A DNA stretch of 64,000 bases from Melieria omissa (taxonomy: Eukaryota; Arthropoda; Insecta; Diptera; Ulidiidae). The stretch is from NCBI GenBank assembly GCA_963971225.1, contig OZ020270.1, forward strand, positions 73,982,432-74,046,431, read 5' to 3'. The first letter of the stretch is position 1; each line of letters begins with the position of its first letter. The notes under the pieces are model-generated. The model worked only from the letters and a program-made list of their open reading frames with translations, did no database searches and had not been told where the DNA came from. The translations under genes and the position numbers were made by a program. This document shows positions 45,118 through 56,113 of this stretch, in pieces.

Positions 45118-46082
45118 CAACTTAAAAAAGTTCCAAAGTGCTTGACCTGAAGTAAATGTAATTAATTTTAAAACCGGAGTCGAGCATGAGAAGGTCTCGA
45201 ATTCTTGAATTTATACGAAAGGCTTTGCAAGACAAACAGCCGAGAGAAGATTATAGAGAATTTTTAGAATTGGCTGCAATTTTTCTTGGCGAAACACCAT
45301 CTCGCGGAGTATCCTTCCGTGTTCCAGGAGCTATTCATCATGCAAGGTGGATGGCAAAAGCTATTTATTGCTTAAAAATATTCATGTTTCGCGATGAATT
45401 TAAATTATCACCGCATGAGGAAAACGCTATTTGTGATATTTGCATTTTTCTAATCAGGATATATGTCGAAGCGTGGTTTTGTGCACCTTCTGCAGCCAAA
45501 GCACCATATTTGGATTTCAGTGTTCTTTCAAAAATTTATAAATATCAAATAATTGATCCAGATATTTCTCGTGTGGCTTTACAAAAAATTAAAAATCATT
45601 TGTGGTATTTATCCCCTGAATCCATCGCCTTGGCGTTCTTTGACCCTAATTTGCCTTCTGAAACAAATATGAAAATGGTGGAAGCATTAAATCGTGAAGC
45701 AGACTTTCCAGAACAAAATGTTAAAAGGGTAAAAGTGGAAATCAGTCAAATCCCACAAATATTAAACAATGGAATCGAACAATTTGTTTCTAATAAAACA
45801 AGGAAATTTTTCACCAGATTCGATTTAAGTGAAGAGTTCCTTAATACAAACCCTTTGCAGTGGCATACAAATGAAGATTTCGTCAAAGCTCTAAACCTAG
45901 TAAAGAAACTTAATGTTATTAACGATACGGCAGAGAGAGGCGTGAAACTAATGGAGGATTACAATAAGTTATTTACAAAAAACGAACAGCAGAAGCAGTA
46001 TGTGCTTCAGGTAGTAAATGAGTATCGCCATGAATTCCCAGATAGCAGAAAACAAACTTTATCTAAGACTAAAGATTTTTAA
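45118..46082 (+). pseudogene. hAT-like transposase, C-terminal part, copy 3
   Basis: After a short segment with one stop (KKFQSA then PEVNVINFKTGVEHEK) a 298-codon frame runs from 45186 to the TAA at 46080. Conserved pieces: FRVPGAIHHARWMAKAIYCL, HLWYLSPESIALAFFD, NDTAERGVKLMEDYNKLF. It differs from copies 1 and 2 at one residue (Asn for Lys in SETNMK). The end of the gene lies about 480 bp before the element end. Confidence 0.8.
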
Positions 46083-46563
46083 TTAATTTTCGTTGAATTT
46101 CCATTTTCTTTAATGAATTATTTACTTTTTTTAATTGAAATTTATGTTATTATTTTGTAAATATTTTCTTTCTAAATATATAGCAAGTAAGGTAAAACTC
46201 AAGTAAACTGAATTAAATTAAAGTAAGAGTTATATAGAATTATATACGCTTAATACTATAATTAATTAATAATATAATTTAATAATATATAATGTAATAC
46301 TATATAATTTAATATAATTTAACACTACAACTTTTTGTTAATTACTTATCTAGTCTATAAAAATTGAAGAAAAAAATAAATTGATTTTTAATGTAATTTT
46401 TGGTTTATTTTGCACTTTCAAGGGCCCGGGGGCACACCTTTCCCTTATCCGATTGGCACTAAATTCCACAGAGCTCTTTTTTTTATACAATAGAACTAAA
46501 CTGAAGGGTAGCCCACAAAAAATTATTAGATTTTCCAAAAAAGGCTAAATAAGAGCCACCCTA

Positions 46564-46815
46564 CTGCGGATACAGTATTGCTAAATATGAGTTGCGTATT
46601 TAACCTTCATTTTTTCAAATGAATTAGGATGAATATGCTTTGTTGTCAATTTGGGACAAAGGCGGGTTGAATTGTTTTTATCCAATTCATATAACCTGCA
46701 AATAATCGACCAAGAAATATGTCCATCAGTCGAAGTTTCATCATCAGCAAATTTGTTGAACCGAAAGCGATCGTCAACGAAAAAAGGTATACACACAAAA
46801 ATAAGCGCGAACAAG
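46564..46815 (-). pseudogene. P/THAP9-like transposase, part upstream of the hAT insertion
   Basis: Minus-strand frame with VDDRFRFNKFADDE, SWSIICRLYELDKNNSTRLC and PKLTTKHIHPNSFEKMKVKY. The LYELD...RLCPKLT...HI.P..F.KMKVK series is characteristic of P/THAP9 transposases. The frame leads into the target duplication CTGCGGAT and would continue at 42933 on the other side of the hAT element. Confidence 0.72.
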
Positions 46816-46889
46816 TGAAATTGTGTTGTTGCTTTTGTTGGCTTTTTTGGTGGTTGATTATTTCATTGCGTGTGAAGGCAACGCACACA

Positions 46890-47275
46890 ATTTTGCGAAT
46901 ATGTTCGGCTAGCCTAAGTGCGTATGGGACCTGCTGCGCTGAAAGCAAGGCGCATAACAGCAACAGCAACATCATCACAGCGCACAGTTGATGTGCGACT
47001 GACCACATCAACATAAAGCAAATTATGAAAGCTGACTTCGAATTGAGAAGTTTGCCGAAGTCATCGCGAATATATTCGAATAGCCGAAGTGCGTATGGGA
47101 CCTACTGGCGCTGGTACACAAATTTGTGCCAGTTGACACCTCTATGTGTTTATTTGCTTAGTGGTATCAGGCTGGTGTCCTGGGCTATATTTCGCGTATA
47201 TGTAGTTTACAATGTTACCCAAATCTGTACACAAAAGTATAGTTGTACAAACAATATCAACACTAATTGTTTCGT
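46890..47275 (+). repeat. Unnamed repeat family X, copy 2
   Basis: Homologous in inverted orientation to 39045-39945, without the MITE. It has two near-copies of an internal block (GCGAATATGTTCGGCTAGCC with GTGCGTATGGGACC at about 46894, and the matching block at about 47065). It ends near ACAAACAATATCAACACTAA; the string ACAATATCAACACT recurs at 48697. Confidence 0.6.
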
Positions 47276-48711
47276 ACAGGGACGGTCTCCTGTGCGATTG
47301 AGTTGTTCGCACAGGGACGATCGTTTCTGGCCGAAGTGTCTGTCGTGCAGTGAGCGTGAAGCGAACAAGACGTCCATTGTTTGGTGCAAGATTAATTTAT
47401 AGGTGCAAGATGTGCGTGTGCTTGTAGTGCGGAAAATAAATTGGGTTTTTTGAGCTGATGGCTTTTTCCCAAGGAGTGCGCGTTTTATTTAAACCTGTTT
47501 ACATTTCGCAGTTTCCACCGCCGATCGAAGATGGTGGGAACATTGTGGTACGTGTCGAGCCGGATGTTAGCGGCCTATGGAGCGCCCATGTTTTGTTTTC
47601 GATTCCTTTGTGCGCGAAAAATCGGATGAGCAGGCGAACGAAACGGGACATTTCCAGCGAGCAACGTTGTGCGAAGAGCTCTCGCGTGGAATGTGTGCTA
47701 GAAGGAGCGAGTCGCCGATTGTTGCGCAATTCGTTTCTCTTCTATTCGATCAGCGAACGCAGAAGCAAAAACATCTCTCATCATCTTCTTCGGGAGTGAG
47801 CAATTGTGTCGAAAAGTTGGTGAATTTGAAAAAAAAAAGAGGAGAAAGAAGAAGCAGTTTGTGTCAGTGTTGATAAATGAGTTTTCCCATTTTGTACCAA
47901 GAGGCCAACAAAAATGTACTAAAGTAGACAAAAAAGTACCAAATCTTTTTATTAACAAATGCATTTTTATAATTCAATATTTATTTCCAGTATTAATCCA
48001 ATTTTAAAGAATTTTAATCTTAAAATGCAACAAATGAATTCATACAAGAAACATTTAAATACTTATTTGCACACTGAGTTTAAGAACTCATTCGTTTCTT
48101 TGAGATCATTTGGTATTTCAACTTCAAGTAAATCTTTCGATTTTTATACAAAACCATGGAATGATTTGTGAATCATTTACACAATATTTTAAAATGTTCA
48201 ATGCCTCGAATGGCAGGTTGTGCATTTCTCAAATGCATTTGAAATACTAACGCATCAGAATCGCTTAGGGTCACATTGACTGCTTTTGATTTGCTATTTT
48301 CGGGCAGTGCTAGTCGCCTATCGCTGCTTTCAATTTTGCACCTATGTACATGTAATAATTGCATACATTACTTTTATAAAAATTGTTTAATTCCAATGTG
48401 AGCGTCCAACTTCTTTTACTTAGTGAAATTCAAAATGTATGCAAATAAATTGGCACCACGCACAGATATGAATATGCACTAATGATGAAACGCATAGCCC
48501 CATGAGGTTGAAAAGGACAACTAGATATCTAATAGCTATCCTTATCTTTAAGTTTTAAGATAATCCGTAACTACTTGAAATCGAGTTTCTCGAGAATAAT
48601 GTTGCAATTTTACCAAAATGTACCAAATAAATCAATGTAGTACCAATGTACTTTTTAATTTCAAAATGTATCAAAAAAGTACAATTGTACCAACAATATC
48701 AACACTGGTTT
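47276..48711. other. Leader-like sequence, no gene identified
   Basis: Contains short frames (113, 98 and 90 codons) that overlap on both strands and match nothing I know. GTACC/GTACY motifs cluster at 47890-47945 and 48610-48690. It may be LTR and leader of the BEL-like element whose gag begins at 52834. Confidence 0.35.
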
Positions 48712-49450
48712 GTGTGCCTTCTTGGCGCACGCGTTTGGTGCGAGCAGGTTTATTGTTGTTATTGCGCAAGGAAATTTCATTTGTGCGCCTGCTTGGCGCA
48801 CGCGTTTGGTGCGAACGAGTTGGTCGTTGCTGTTGTGCTCGGAAATTTCGTTTGTGTGCTTGCTTGGCGCACGCGTTGGTGCGACCGAGTTTATTGTTGT
48901 TATTGTGCAAGGAAATTTCGTTTGTGTGCCTGCTTGGCGCACGCGTTTGGTGCGAACGAGTTGGTCGTTGTTGTTGTGCTCGGAAATTTCGTTTGTGTGC
49001 CTGCTTGGCGCACGCGTTTGGTGCGAACGAGTTGGTCGTTGCTGTTGTGCTCGGAAATTTCGTTTGTGTGCTTGCTTGGCGCACGCGTTGGTGCGACCGA
49101 GTTTATTGTTGTTGTTGTGCTCGGAAATTTCGTTTGTGTGCCTGCTTGGCATACGCGTTTGGTGCGAACGAGTTGGTCGTTGCTGTTGTGCTCGGAAATT
49201 TCGTTTGTGTGCTTGCTTGGCGCACGCTTTGGTGCGAGCGAGCTTATTGTCGTTGTTGTACAAGAAAGTTTCGTTTGTGTGCTAGTCGGGCGTTTGGTGC
49301 GAGCGGGCTTATTTTTGCTGTTGTGCAAGAAAGTTTCGTTTGTGTGCTAGTCGGGTGCTTGCTTGGTGCATGCGTTTTGGTGCGAGTGGGCTTATTGGTG
49401 TTGTTGTGCATGGAGATTTCGTTTATTGTGTGCTATTTAATGTTTGGTGC
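48712..49450. repeat. 71-bp minisatellite, about ten units
   Basis: The motif CTTGGCGCACGCG recurs at 48721, 48792, 48863, 48933, 49004, 49075, 49145 (CTTGGCATACGCG) and 49216, a period of 70-71 bp, and decays after 49270. Units contain GTTGGTCGTTGCTGTTGTGC and GGAAATTTCGTTTGTGTGC. The period is not a multiple of three. Overlapping frames of up to 287 codons exist on both strands, purely as a result of a unit nearly free of stops. The predicted Cys/Val-rich proteins are not considered genes. Confidence 0.9.
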
Positions 49451-49554
49451 ATGCGTTTGGTCGGTGCAAGTGGCCACATAGTGGTTGTTGTGGTGCAAGG
49501 AAAAATCTGGAAACATGTGCCTGCACGTCGTATGGTTTCGGAGGTGCAAGTGTG

Positions 49555-49830
49555 TGCGCAGGGGATGCGCTTAACAGCGGTCCCGATGTTGCTGAGCTGG
49601 TGGTGCGAGTGTGTGCGCAAGGGACGCGCGTAACTGCGGTTCCGCTATTGCTGAGCTGGTGGTGCGATGGTGTCGTTATTCTTGGAATCAAAGTGTGCTA
49701 GATTGATATGCATATCTGAGCTAGAGCTGCAAGAATAAGAAAATGAAAAGAGAGCTAGAGCAGCAAGAATAAGAAAATGAAGAGAGAGCTAGAATAGCAA
49801 GAATGAGAAAATGAAAAGAGAGCAAGAAAA
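49555..49830. repeat. Two further short tandem repeats (59 bp and 34 bp)
   Basis: A 59-bp unit (GCTGAGCTGGTGGTGCGA at 49591 and 49650) is followed by about three 34-bp units (AGCTAGAG at 49719 and 49753, diverged at 49787) rich in AAGAAAATGAAAAG. With the 71-bp array they form a repeat-rich leader ahead of the BEL-like Gag start. Confidence 0.8.
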
Positions 49831-50140
49831 GAGAGAACAAAACGCTTGCAAGCAGTGTGCTAGTCAGAGTGCCATGAATGAATTCGGAACAGAAAATTGT
49901 GCTTAGCGACAGGTTGAAGCCTGGGGGGCTACTCTGTAATTCGATTCGAAAAGTGATGCTATTCGAAAGTCGAATGCGATTCGAAAGCAAAATCGTACTC
50001 TCTAACTCGTTCGGATTTATAACGGCGTTGCCAACAGTTTTTCATTTGTACTTTTGTTTACAGTAGGCATCACTGCTCAGAAAATGTCAAAAATGTAAAC
50101 AAAAAATTTAAAAGTGAAATTCTGAAAAGTGATTGGCGAA

Positions 50141-51336
50141 ATGGATTCGGTGGCTTTATGGGCAGAAAACAAAAACCAAGATGAAAGCATTGAGCGCAAA
50201 ATCGTCAGGGACCATTCCAACGTCATGGGCCTCAGTGACAAAAGGTGTGAACAAATTTTAATCAACATAGTTTCTACTAAAACTTGTCTTTGCAGGTTTA
50301 TGCAAAACTTTCGCTTAAATAAGCAAGCTTTTGTGTATGTCCTAGTGCATGAGCTGAAAACACCCCAAAGGTCCACTGCAGTCCCAGCTGTAATCAAACT
50401 GTCTGCGACATTAAAGTTTTTGGCTCAAGGTGGTTATCAGCACCAAATTGGCCAAGACCGTTACGTAGGCTTAGCTCAACAAACTTTGTCCACTTGCTTG
50501 TTTGAGGTATGCGGCGCGATTGAAAAGGTACTTTGTCCCAAACACATTAATTTCGAAATGTCCGATACAGAGAAAGCCGCTGCAAAAAGGTAATATTACG
50601 CGATCTATTTTTGTTCCACACCTATTAAAATTATTCCTTCAAAAGGCACTTTTACCACATATCTGGCATTCCGGGAATTATTGGGGTGATAGATGGCACG
50701 CACATTCAAGTGATCAGGCCAGCCACAAATGGACATTTATTTTTTAATAGAAAACTGAAACACAGTATAAATGCTATGGTTGTAAGTTGCTTCATTCCTT
50801 TTGAGTAGTGCTCGTTTTTGTTAATGTTCTTCCGCGTTAATTTAGATATGCGATCACAAAATGTTTATAAGGGCGGTAAACGGTCGATTTGGTGGTGCAG
50901 CTCATGATTCTCATGTGTGGAACCTTTCAAATGAAAGGCGATACTTGAAGCGAAAATTTGAGAGTGGCGACAAAGGAACATGGATTCTTGGTAAGGATAT
51001 TTTATGGCGTTAGCGTTACTGAACTCAACAATGCATTTTTACTTTTAAGGCGATTCTGGACATCCATTAGAGCCGTGGATATTGACACCATATAGAAACG
51101 CAGCAGACAACTCATCCGAATCCTTGTTTAACGAACAGTTTTCTAAAGCAAGGACGACGATTGAGCGAGTTTTTGGGGTTTTAAAAGGACGATTTCGTTG
51201 TCTCTTAGCTTCGAGAGAGCTACATTATTCCCCAGAAAAAGCCACCAAAATTTTAAACACATGCTGTGCCTTGCATAATATTTGTATTCTCCACAACGTA
51301 GAACAACCATCAAATTTGCCAAGGAAAGAAGTTTAA
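50141..51336 (+). CDS. PIF/Harbinger (HARBI1-like) transposase, five exons
   Basis: The best splice model is 50141-50244, 50296-50589, 50646-50781, 50846-50990 and 51050-51336, all with GT-AG introns of 51-64 bp and a continuous frame. It starts at the ATG at 50141. The HARBI1-type motifs are present: RFMQNFRLNKQAFVYVL, LKFLAQGGYQ, GVIDGTHIQV (first catalytic Asp, about 50690), ILGDSGHPLEPW (second Asp, about 51052) and ARTTIERVFGVLKGRF (Glu, about 51160). Length about 322 residues, normal for the family. The enzyme cuts and joins the element ends. I see no stop or missing catalytic residue. Confidence 0.85.
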
Positions 51337-51704
51337 ATACTGGCTAATACCGATATTGTTGAAACCAGCAACTTAATAAGTATTGCTGGAAATACAAGGG
51401 ATGAAATAAGAAATAGTTTAGTATCATAAATGTAAGTTATGAAAGTGTATCTTTATTTGAAAAACAAATAAATAAAAATGAATTCAAATTATTTACGGTT
51501 TCCAGCCTTAAAAACATAAAGTAAAAGTTTAATTCCATTAACATTTTTAAATAAGATCTTTGTAATTGCGTTTCAGTCTTTGGTTTCACATTGATTGTTT
51601 TATTTCTAGTTTTTTTAATTTAATTTTTAGCTTTTCATGGTCATTTTTCTTCTTGTACTCAAATTTCTCCTTAGACAGCCTATATTCTTTTTTAGCTAGC
51701 CTCG

Positions 51705-52378
51705 CTAGCTAGCTCCTAGCCTCTTTGAAATTGTGTACAAGTTCTTCAAGTGTGTGTTGATATCTTCAAGAACTCGAATTGAATTTTCATGAAATCTTGT
51801 TTGATTCTCTACTTGGTATTGGAGAAGATTTTCCCTGCCACCAGTTTTTTGCCTTAAGTTTCTACACTGGGAAGTCTGCGGTGTGTTCACAGTACTTGTG
51901 TTAATGCCTGCAGTAGCGTCATTTTCGACCTCATCAGTATGCATTGGCATGTCTTTTTGTACGCTGCCACCTTGCAGCCATACGCCGAATTCTACAGAGC
52001 CACTCATGCCGTTAACAGCCTCATCTATGGAGAACAACTGGACGACTTGCTCTTCTAATGGACTTAGGGAGCAATATCTCGAAGGTCCTCCACCTGTATC
52101 GGAAATCCCAGACTTGTTTCGCCGTAGCTTAGCCTTAATATGGTTTTTATAATCCGCCCAAACCTGTCCATTATAAATTGGTGTTTACGTTGGCAATAGC
52201 AAAGATATGTATATAAAAAACGTACTTTCTTCCATCCAACAACGTCACGCGAAGGGGGGCCTGCAGCGTTTAACTCATCTGCCAGTCTCTTCCATAAGTT
52301 AGCTGCACAATTTTTTGCAGTGGCTGTCTTTAACTGTCCTTTGGCCAAGTCCGAATGTTCTTGGAAGAAATCAACCAT
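51705..52378 (-). CDS. PIF/Harbinger Myb/SANT-like DNA-binding protein, two exons
   Basis: Exons 52378-52226 and 52163-51705 on the minus strand, with GT-AG intron of 62 bp. The N terminus FFQEHSDLAKGQLKTATAKN with PPSRDVVGWKK and VWADYKNHIKAKL is the Myb/SANT-like domain typical of the second Harbinger gene. A Q/N-rich middle and a C-terminal coiled region (ENSIRVLEDINTHLKNLYTI) follow. In studied Harbinger elements this protein brings the transposase to the nucleus and the element ends. The start at 52378 is the first methionine; a few residues further upstream are possible. Confidence 0.8.
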
Positions 52379-52833
52379 AATTTCGAATTGCCTTGATTTT
52401 GTGTTTTTTGACGAAGATGCCCTATAAATAAATACTCACTCGGAGTCATGAAACACCAAAAACAATTTGAAAAACTTACATTTTAATTTATTTGAATCGC
52501 TTTCCGAACCCCAAATCGCTATCGAATGAAATATCCGCAATTCGAATAAATTTGACAAACGAATTCAAATTGCCAAGTGCGGAAAATTTCAAATCCGAAA
52601 AGGGAAAAAATTAAATCCGAAAGGCGAATTGCAGAGTACCATTTGTTCGAATTCGAGTTATTTTGCTTTCGAATCGAATTACAGAGTAGCCCCCCTGTTG
52701 TTATGACACGGTGTGCGTTGCGTGCAAGAAATGACGTCACAGCTGACGTTGCAGGGGCAAGAACAGTTAATAATTTTGGACTTAGTTCCAATCCTTGGTG
52801 CTTGGTGCTCGTTTTCTATCTCCTTGCAGTGAA

Positions 52834-53125
52834 ATGGCAGAACGTAATAGATTGGAGGTGTTGGCGGCGACAATTTGGCGCACAGTGTGTTTTGTGAAGG
52901 GGCCAGCGTTTCAGGATGTCACGCTGGAGCTAGCAAAGGTACGCCGTACCAACTTAGAAGTCTGGGCAAGGTATAATGACGCCTACGAGCAGGTGGTCGG
53001 CACGACGCACAGTGCTTCGACTCCATACAAAATTGCGGCAAAAATAGAAGGAGTACGTGAAATTCGATGAAAATTTGCAGTCTAAGTCATTTTGGGCTGC
53101 TGACTTCAGAATTTGTGCTTGTTTA
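52834..53125 (+). pseudogene. gag: Start of a BEL/Pao-like gag
   Basis: A splice-acceptor-like TCTCCTTGCAG (52820-52830) precedes the ATG at 52834. The frame reads RLEVLAATIWRTVCFVKGPA then ELAKVRRTNLEVWARYNDAY, similar to the N-terminal part of BEL-type Gag. The frame stops at 53068; an alternative frame (EYVKFDENLQSKSFWAADF) continues to about 53125, suggesting a frameshift. Nothing further of this element is visible downstream, so it is truncated. Confidence 0.55.
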
Positions 53126-55069
53126 AAAAAAAATATATACAGTTAAAAAAAATCGAATATATATGGTTATATATTATCTTATCATCACAGAGCCCAAACC
53201 GCTGGAGCTATTATGATGAAATTTGGTCAAAAGGTGTATTTTAGAAAGTCAACCCTTAAAAAGAAGCGTTTTCAAAAACGTCGACCTTAAAAGGGCGGAA
53301 AGGGGGTGGTGAAGCTTATATGGACGGACATCGTTTTTTGGTCGGATTGTTTAAAAATTATGTACATGTATACTAAAAAAGCAATAACAAAATACATATT
53401 TTAGCGTTTTTCTAAATTCGACATTTAAAGGGTAGAAAGAGGGCGGTAAAGTTGCTAAAAAGATATAGTTTTTGTTTATTTCATATTCGTAGAGCTTAAC
53501 ATGGAGATGAGGCAGGTGAATATGCAATGCAGCTCAACCTATAACGGCAAGACTATTATAAAACTTATTCTTCAAAATTGGACCTTCTTCATAGTTATAC
53601 ATTCCTCCTTTTTTTAGAATATATTAGCGTTAAATCACATTTTAGCTAACAAATTTCATAATAATGAAACAATTTTCATTATATGGCTCATAATGGGTTA
53701 AATATGCGCACCAAACCTATTTTTATAAAAAACATTCATAATTCGCCTTAGTTAAACATTTTAATCGCAATTTTAACTCAAGCGATTTCTATACAAAAAT
53801 CAACATTAGTAGTTTCGAAAAAATTTAATATTTTCCAAAGGTGCAAAAAGACGCAGAATTTTTTTACTAATTTAAGAGAAGAAAGTCCATCCAAAAAGGG
53901 TCATAAACAGGATTTACGCCAGTTCCCGCCATTCAATTTTAATTACCTTTCTAAATTTGGTTCTATTTAATTTTCATATGTATGCTAAATAAAAAAAACT
54001 GATCAGTGATCTCGCTCCTATCAATTAAGTTTTAATATTGAAAGAAATTGGAAGCCTATTTAGAACAACACATTTTCTATAATTTTTTTAAACAAACACC
54101 TAAATTTCATTTTTCCCCTTCATAAATTTTTGTAAAAATATATCCGACTTTGACAAGCTATATCTCCTAATCTCGAAAATTTTTCGAGAAAGTATTTCGG
54201 ATCCAGCTTAATTAAACAATTACCTTCAACATAACACTACTTTTGTCAAAATCCGCTAAAATTTGTTTTCTTATTTTTGTCCACTCTCGAAGCACTGTGC
54301 GACGCCCAGGGAGCAGATGGCCAAGCTAGAGCAAGCACTAGTATTCACTGTAAGTACGTATCCTCATGCATTCATCTTGTTACTCTTGGGTGAGTTTTAT
54401 TCAAGACAACTCAATTTTTTAATATTCAATGTCTTGTAAAAACAAATACTTAGGTTCAAACGCAATTTTGAAGTTGCAGAATTAGTGTATTTAACCTCCA
54501 GTATTAGCAGCATAACGATTTATAAATGAGTTAATTAAATATTTTATTTTTGTCGTACGGTGCAATATACCTTTGTTTTATAATGAGAAATATAAAATTT
54601 TTTATATCCTTAACCATTAAAGTTAGAAGAACGAAATTCGAGGATGTGGTAGTGTACATATTAGTCCTTAAGATATATTTTTTTCCAAAAAAAATGTTGG
54701 AAATTTTCAAGGATATTCAAGGATAACGTTTTAAAAGGACATTTTCAATACCTCTTCGTCCTTTTACACCAAATTATTTTTTTAAGATTCTAAGGATTTT
54801 TTTCTTTCATTTGATACCCATATTGTTATTCTACAATGCGTTCTGTTTTTTAAATAATTTTTTGAAATAAACATGTCCTTCAAATTTCAAAGTCCTTTTA
54901 AAAAAAATCCTGATGTCAGAGAGAAAAACTAAAAACGCAGTTTTACTACGTTTGGCCCCTAGTCTTGCGAGTATACCGATTTGTTCGTGTGTTTTGAAAT
55001 ATTTTGATTTTTGTCGCACGGTGTTATCTGTGATAGCACACCACCAATACTATTCCCGCTTGCATATGT
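53126..55069. other. Long AT-rich spacer, no gene
   Basis: About 1.9 kb with no open frame above 100 codons and no recognised termini. It contains paired motifs such as AAAGGGCGGAAAGGGGGTGG (about 53290) and AAAGGGTAGAAAGAGGGCGG (about 53428), 138 bp apart, so it probably includes old repeat sequence. A segment at 54290-54355 followed by GTAAGT looks exon-like but is too short to call. Confidence 0.4.
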
Positions 55070-56113
55070 ATCCAGCACAAACATCTCCCCAGCCCAGGGG
55101 TAAGGCCAGAATTGGAGCACTGCACAGTTTTTCCTTCAGACGTGCAAAAGCATGTTCCTGCTCCTCGTTCCACTCGAAAGTTTGTGCAAGCTGCTGGCTA
55201 TGTTCGTGAATCCCGGAACAAATCGGCGATAGTATGTGCACAGGCCCAGGAAACTGCGGAGTTCGTGTAGATTGCGTGGCCGGGGCCACTCCTTCACCGC
55301 CGTGATTTTGCCTTCACCCGTATGTACTCCGCGGGCAGAAACCGTATGACCCAGATACTTGACCTCCTTTTGGAACAGCGAGCACTTCTTTGGGTTTAGT
55401 TTAAGGCCAGCTTTTTGTATCCGCTCGAATACCTCCTTCAGCTTTCCCAGGTGGTCGTCGAAGCTTTTACCCATCACGATCATGTCGTCGAGGTACACCA
55501 GGCACGTCCGCCAATGCAGCCCTTTTAGCACGCGTTCCATTAGCCGCTCGAATGTTGCTGGTGCGTTGCAGAGTCCAAACGGCATGACGGTGAACTGCCA
55601 CAAACCATCGCCAACACTGAAAGCCGTTTTCTCCTTGTCCTTGTCTGCAAGATCTACCTGTCAATAGCCGCTGCGTAAGTCGAGTGTGGAGAACCACTGC
55701 GTGCCTGACAGTGTGTCCAGGGTGTCATCGATCCGAGGTAGTGGATAACTGTCCTTCTTGGTCACATCATTGAGCTTCCGATAGTCCACATAAAATCGGG
55801 TACTGCCATCCTTTTTCTTGACTAGCACGACCGGCGAGCACCAGGGGCCCGAAGAAGGCTCTTTGACCTTCTCTTTCTGCATGTTTTCGATCAAATTTCT
55901 GACCTCTTCCCTCTTGGCCAGAGGAACTCGTCTTGGCGGTTGGCGAATCGGTTTTGCACTTCCGGTGTCGATGTTGTGCTTCACTATGGCTGTTCTTCCG
56001 CCTGTTTCTGCCGCAAATATTGACCCATAGTGCTGCAGGAAAGACCTCACCTTCTGTTTCTGCTTAGCCGTCAACTCGCTGCTCCACTGGTTCTCTTGCG
56101 GTATGACGTCCAT
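55070..56113 (-). pseudogene. pol: Gypsy reverse transcriptase and RNase H start
   Basis: The first frame (56113-55661) has [31 protein letters not shown] and [10 protein letters not shown], then a stop at 55661-55663. The second (from about 55660) has FTVMPFGLCNAPATFERLME and the catalytic LVYLDDMIV intact at about 55490. The thumb and connection follow (VKYLGHTVSARGVHTGEGKI, FLGLCTYYRRFVPGF). A frameshift near 55210 precedes the RNase H start (FEWNEEQEHAFARLKEKLCS), cut off after PILALPL. Confidence 0.85.

Larger units (their letters stand above)
42934..46563 (+). mobile_element. hAT-like transposon, copy 3 (full length, inverted)
   Basis: 3630 bp, the same length as copy 2 but in the opposite orientation. 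Flanked by CTGCGGAT at 42926-42933 and 46564-46571, an independent target, so it arose by its own transposition. Ends TAGGGTGGCTCTTATTT and AAATAAGAGCCACCCTA. It carries the same SINE at the same site as copies 1 and 2. Confidence 0.92.
49924..52694 (+). mobile_element. PIF/Harbinger transposon, apparently complete
   Basis: 2771 bp with perfect inverted ends GGGGGCTACTCTGTAATTCG continuing ATTCGAAA (28 bp). CTG lies on both sides (49921-49923, 52695-52697). It encodes the two proteins expected of the superfamily in divergent/convergent arrangement: a DDE transposase on plus and a Myb/SANT-like protein on minus. It lies inside a BEL-like leader. Unlike most elements here, both genes can be read without a disabling break. 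Confidence 0.9.

Noticed and set aside
48712..49450. CRISPR-like array
   Set aside because: Units are contiguous with no unique spacers, and the genome is an insect's.
48618..49481. 287-codon Cys-rich protein gene
   Set aside because: Generated by the 71-bp minisatellite; equally long frames exist in other phases and on the other strand.
54290..54360. Short exon ending in GTAAGT
   Set aside because: Too short, no acceptor and no conserved reading; could be chance.
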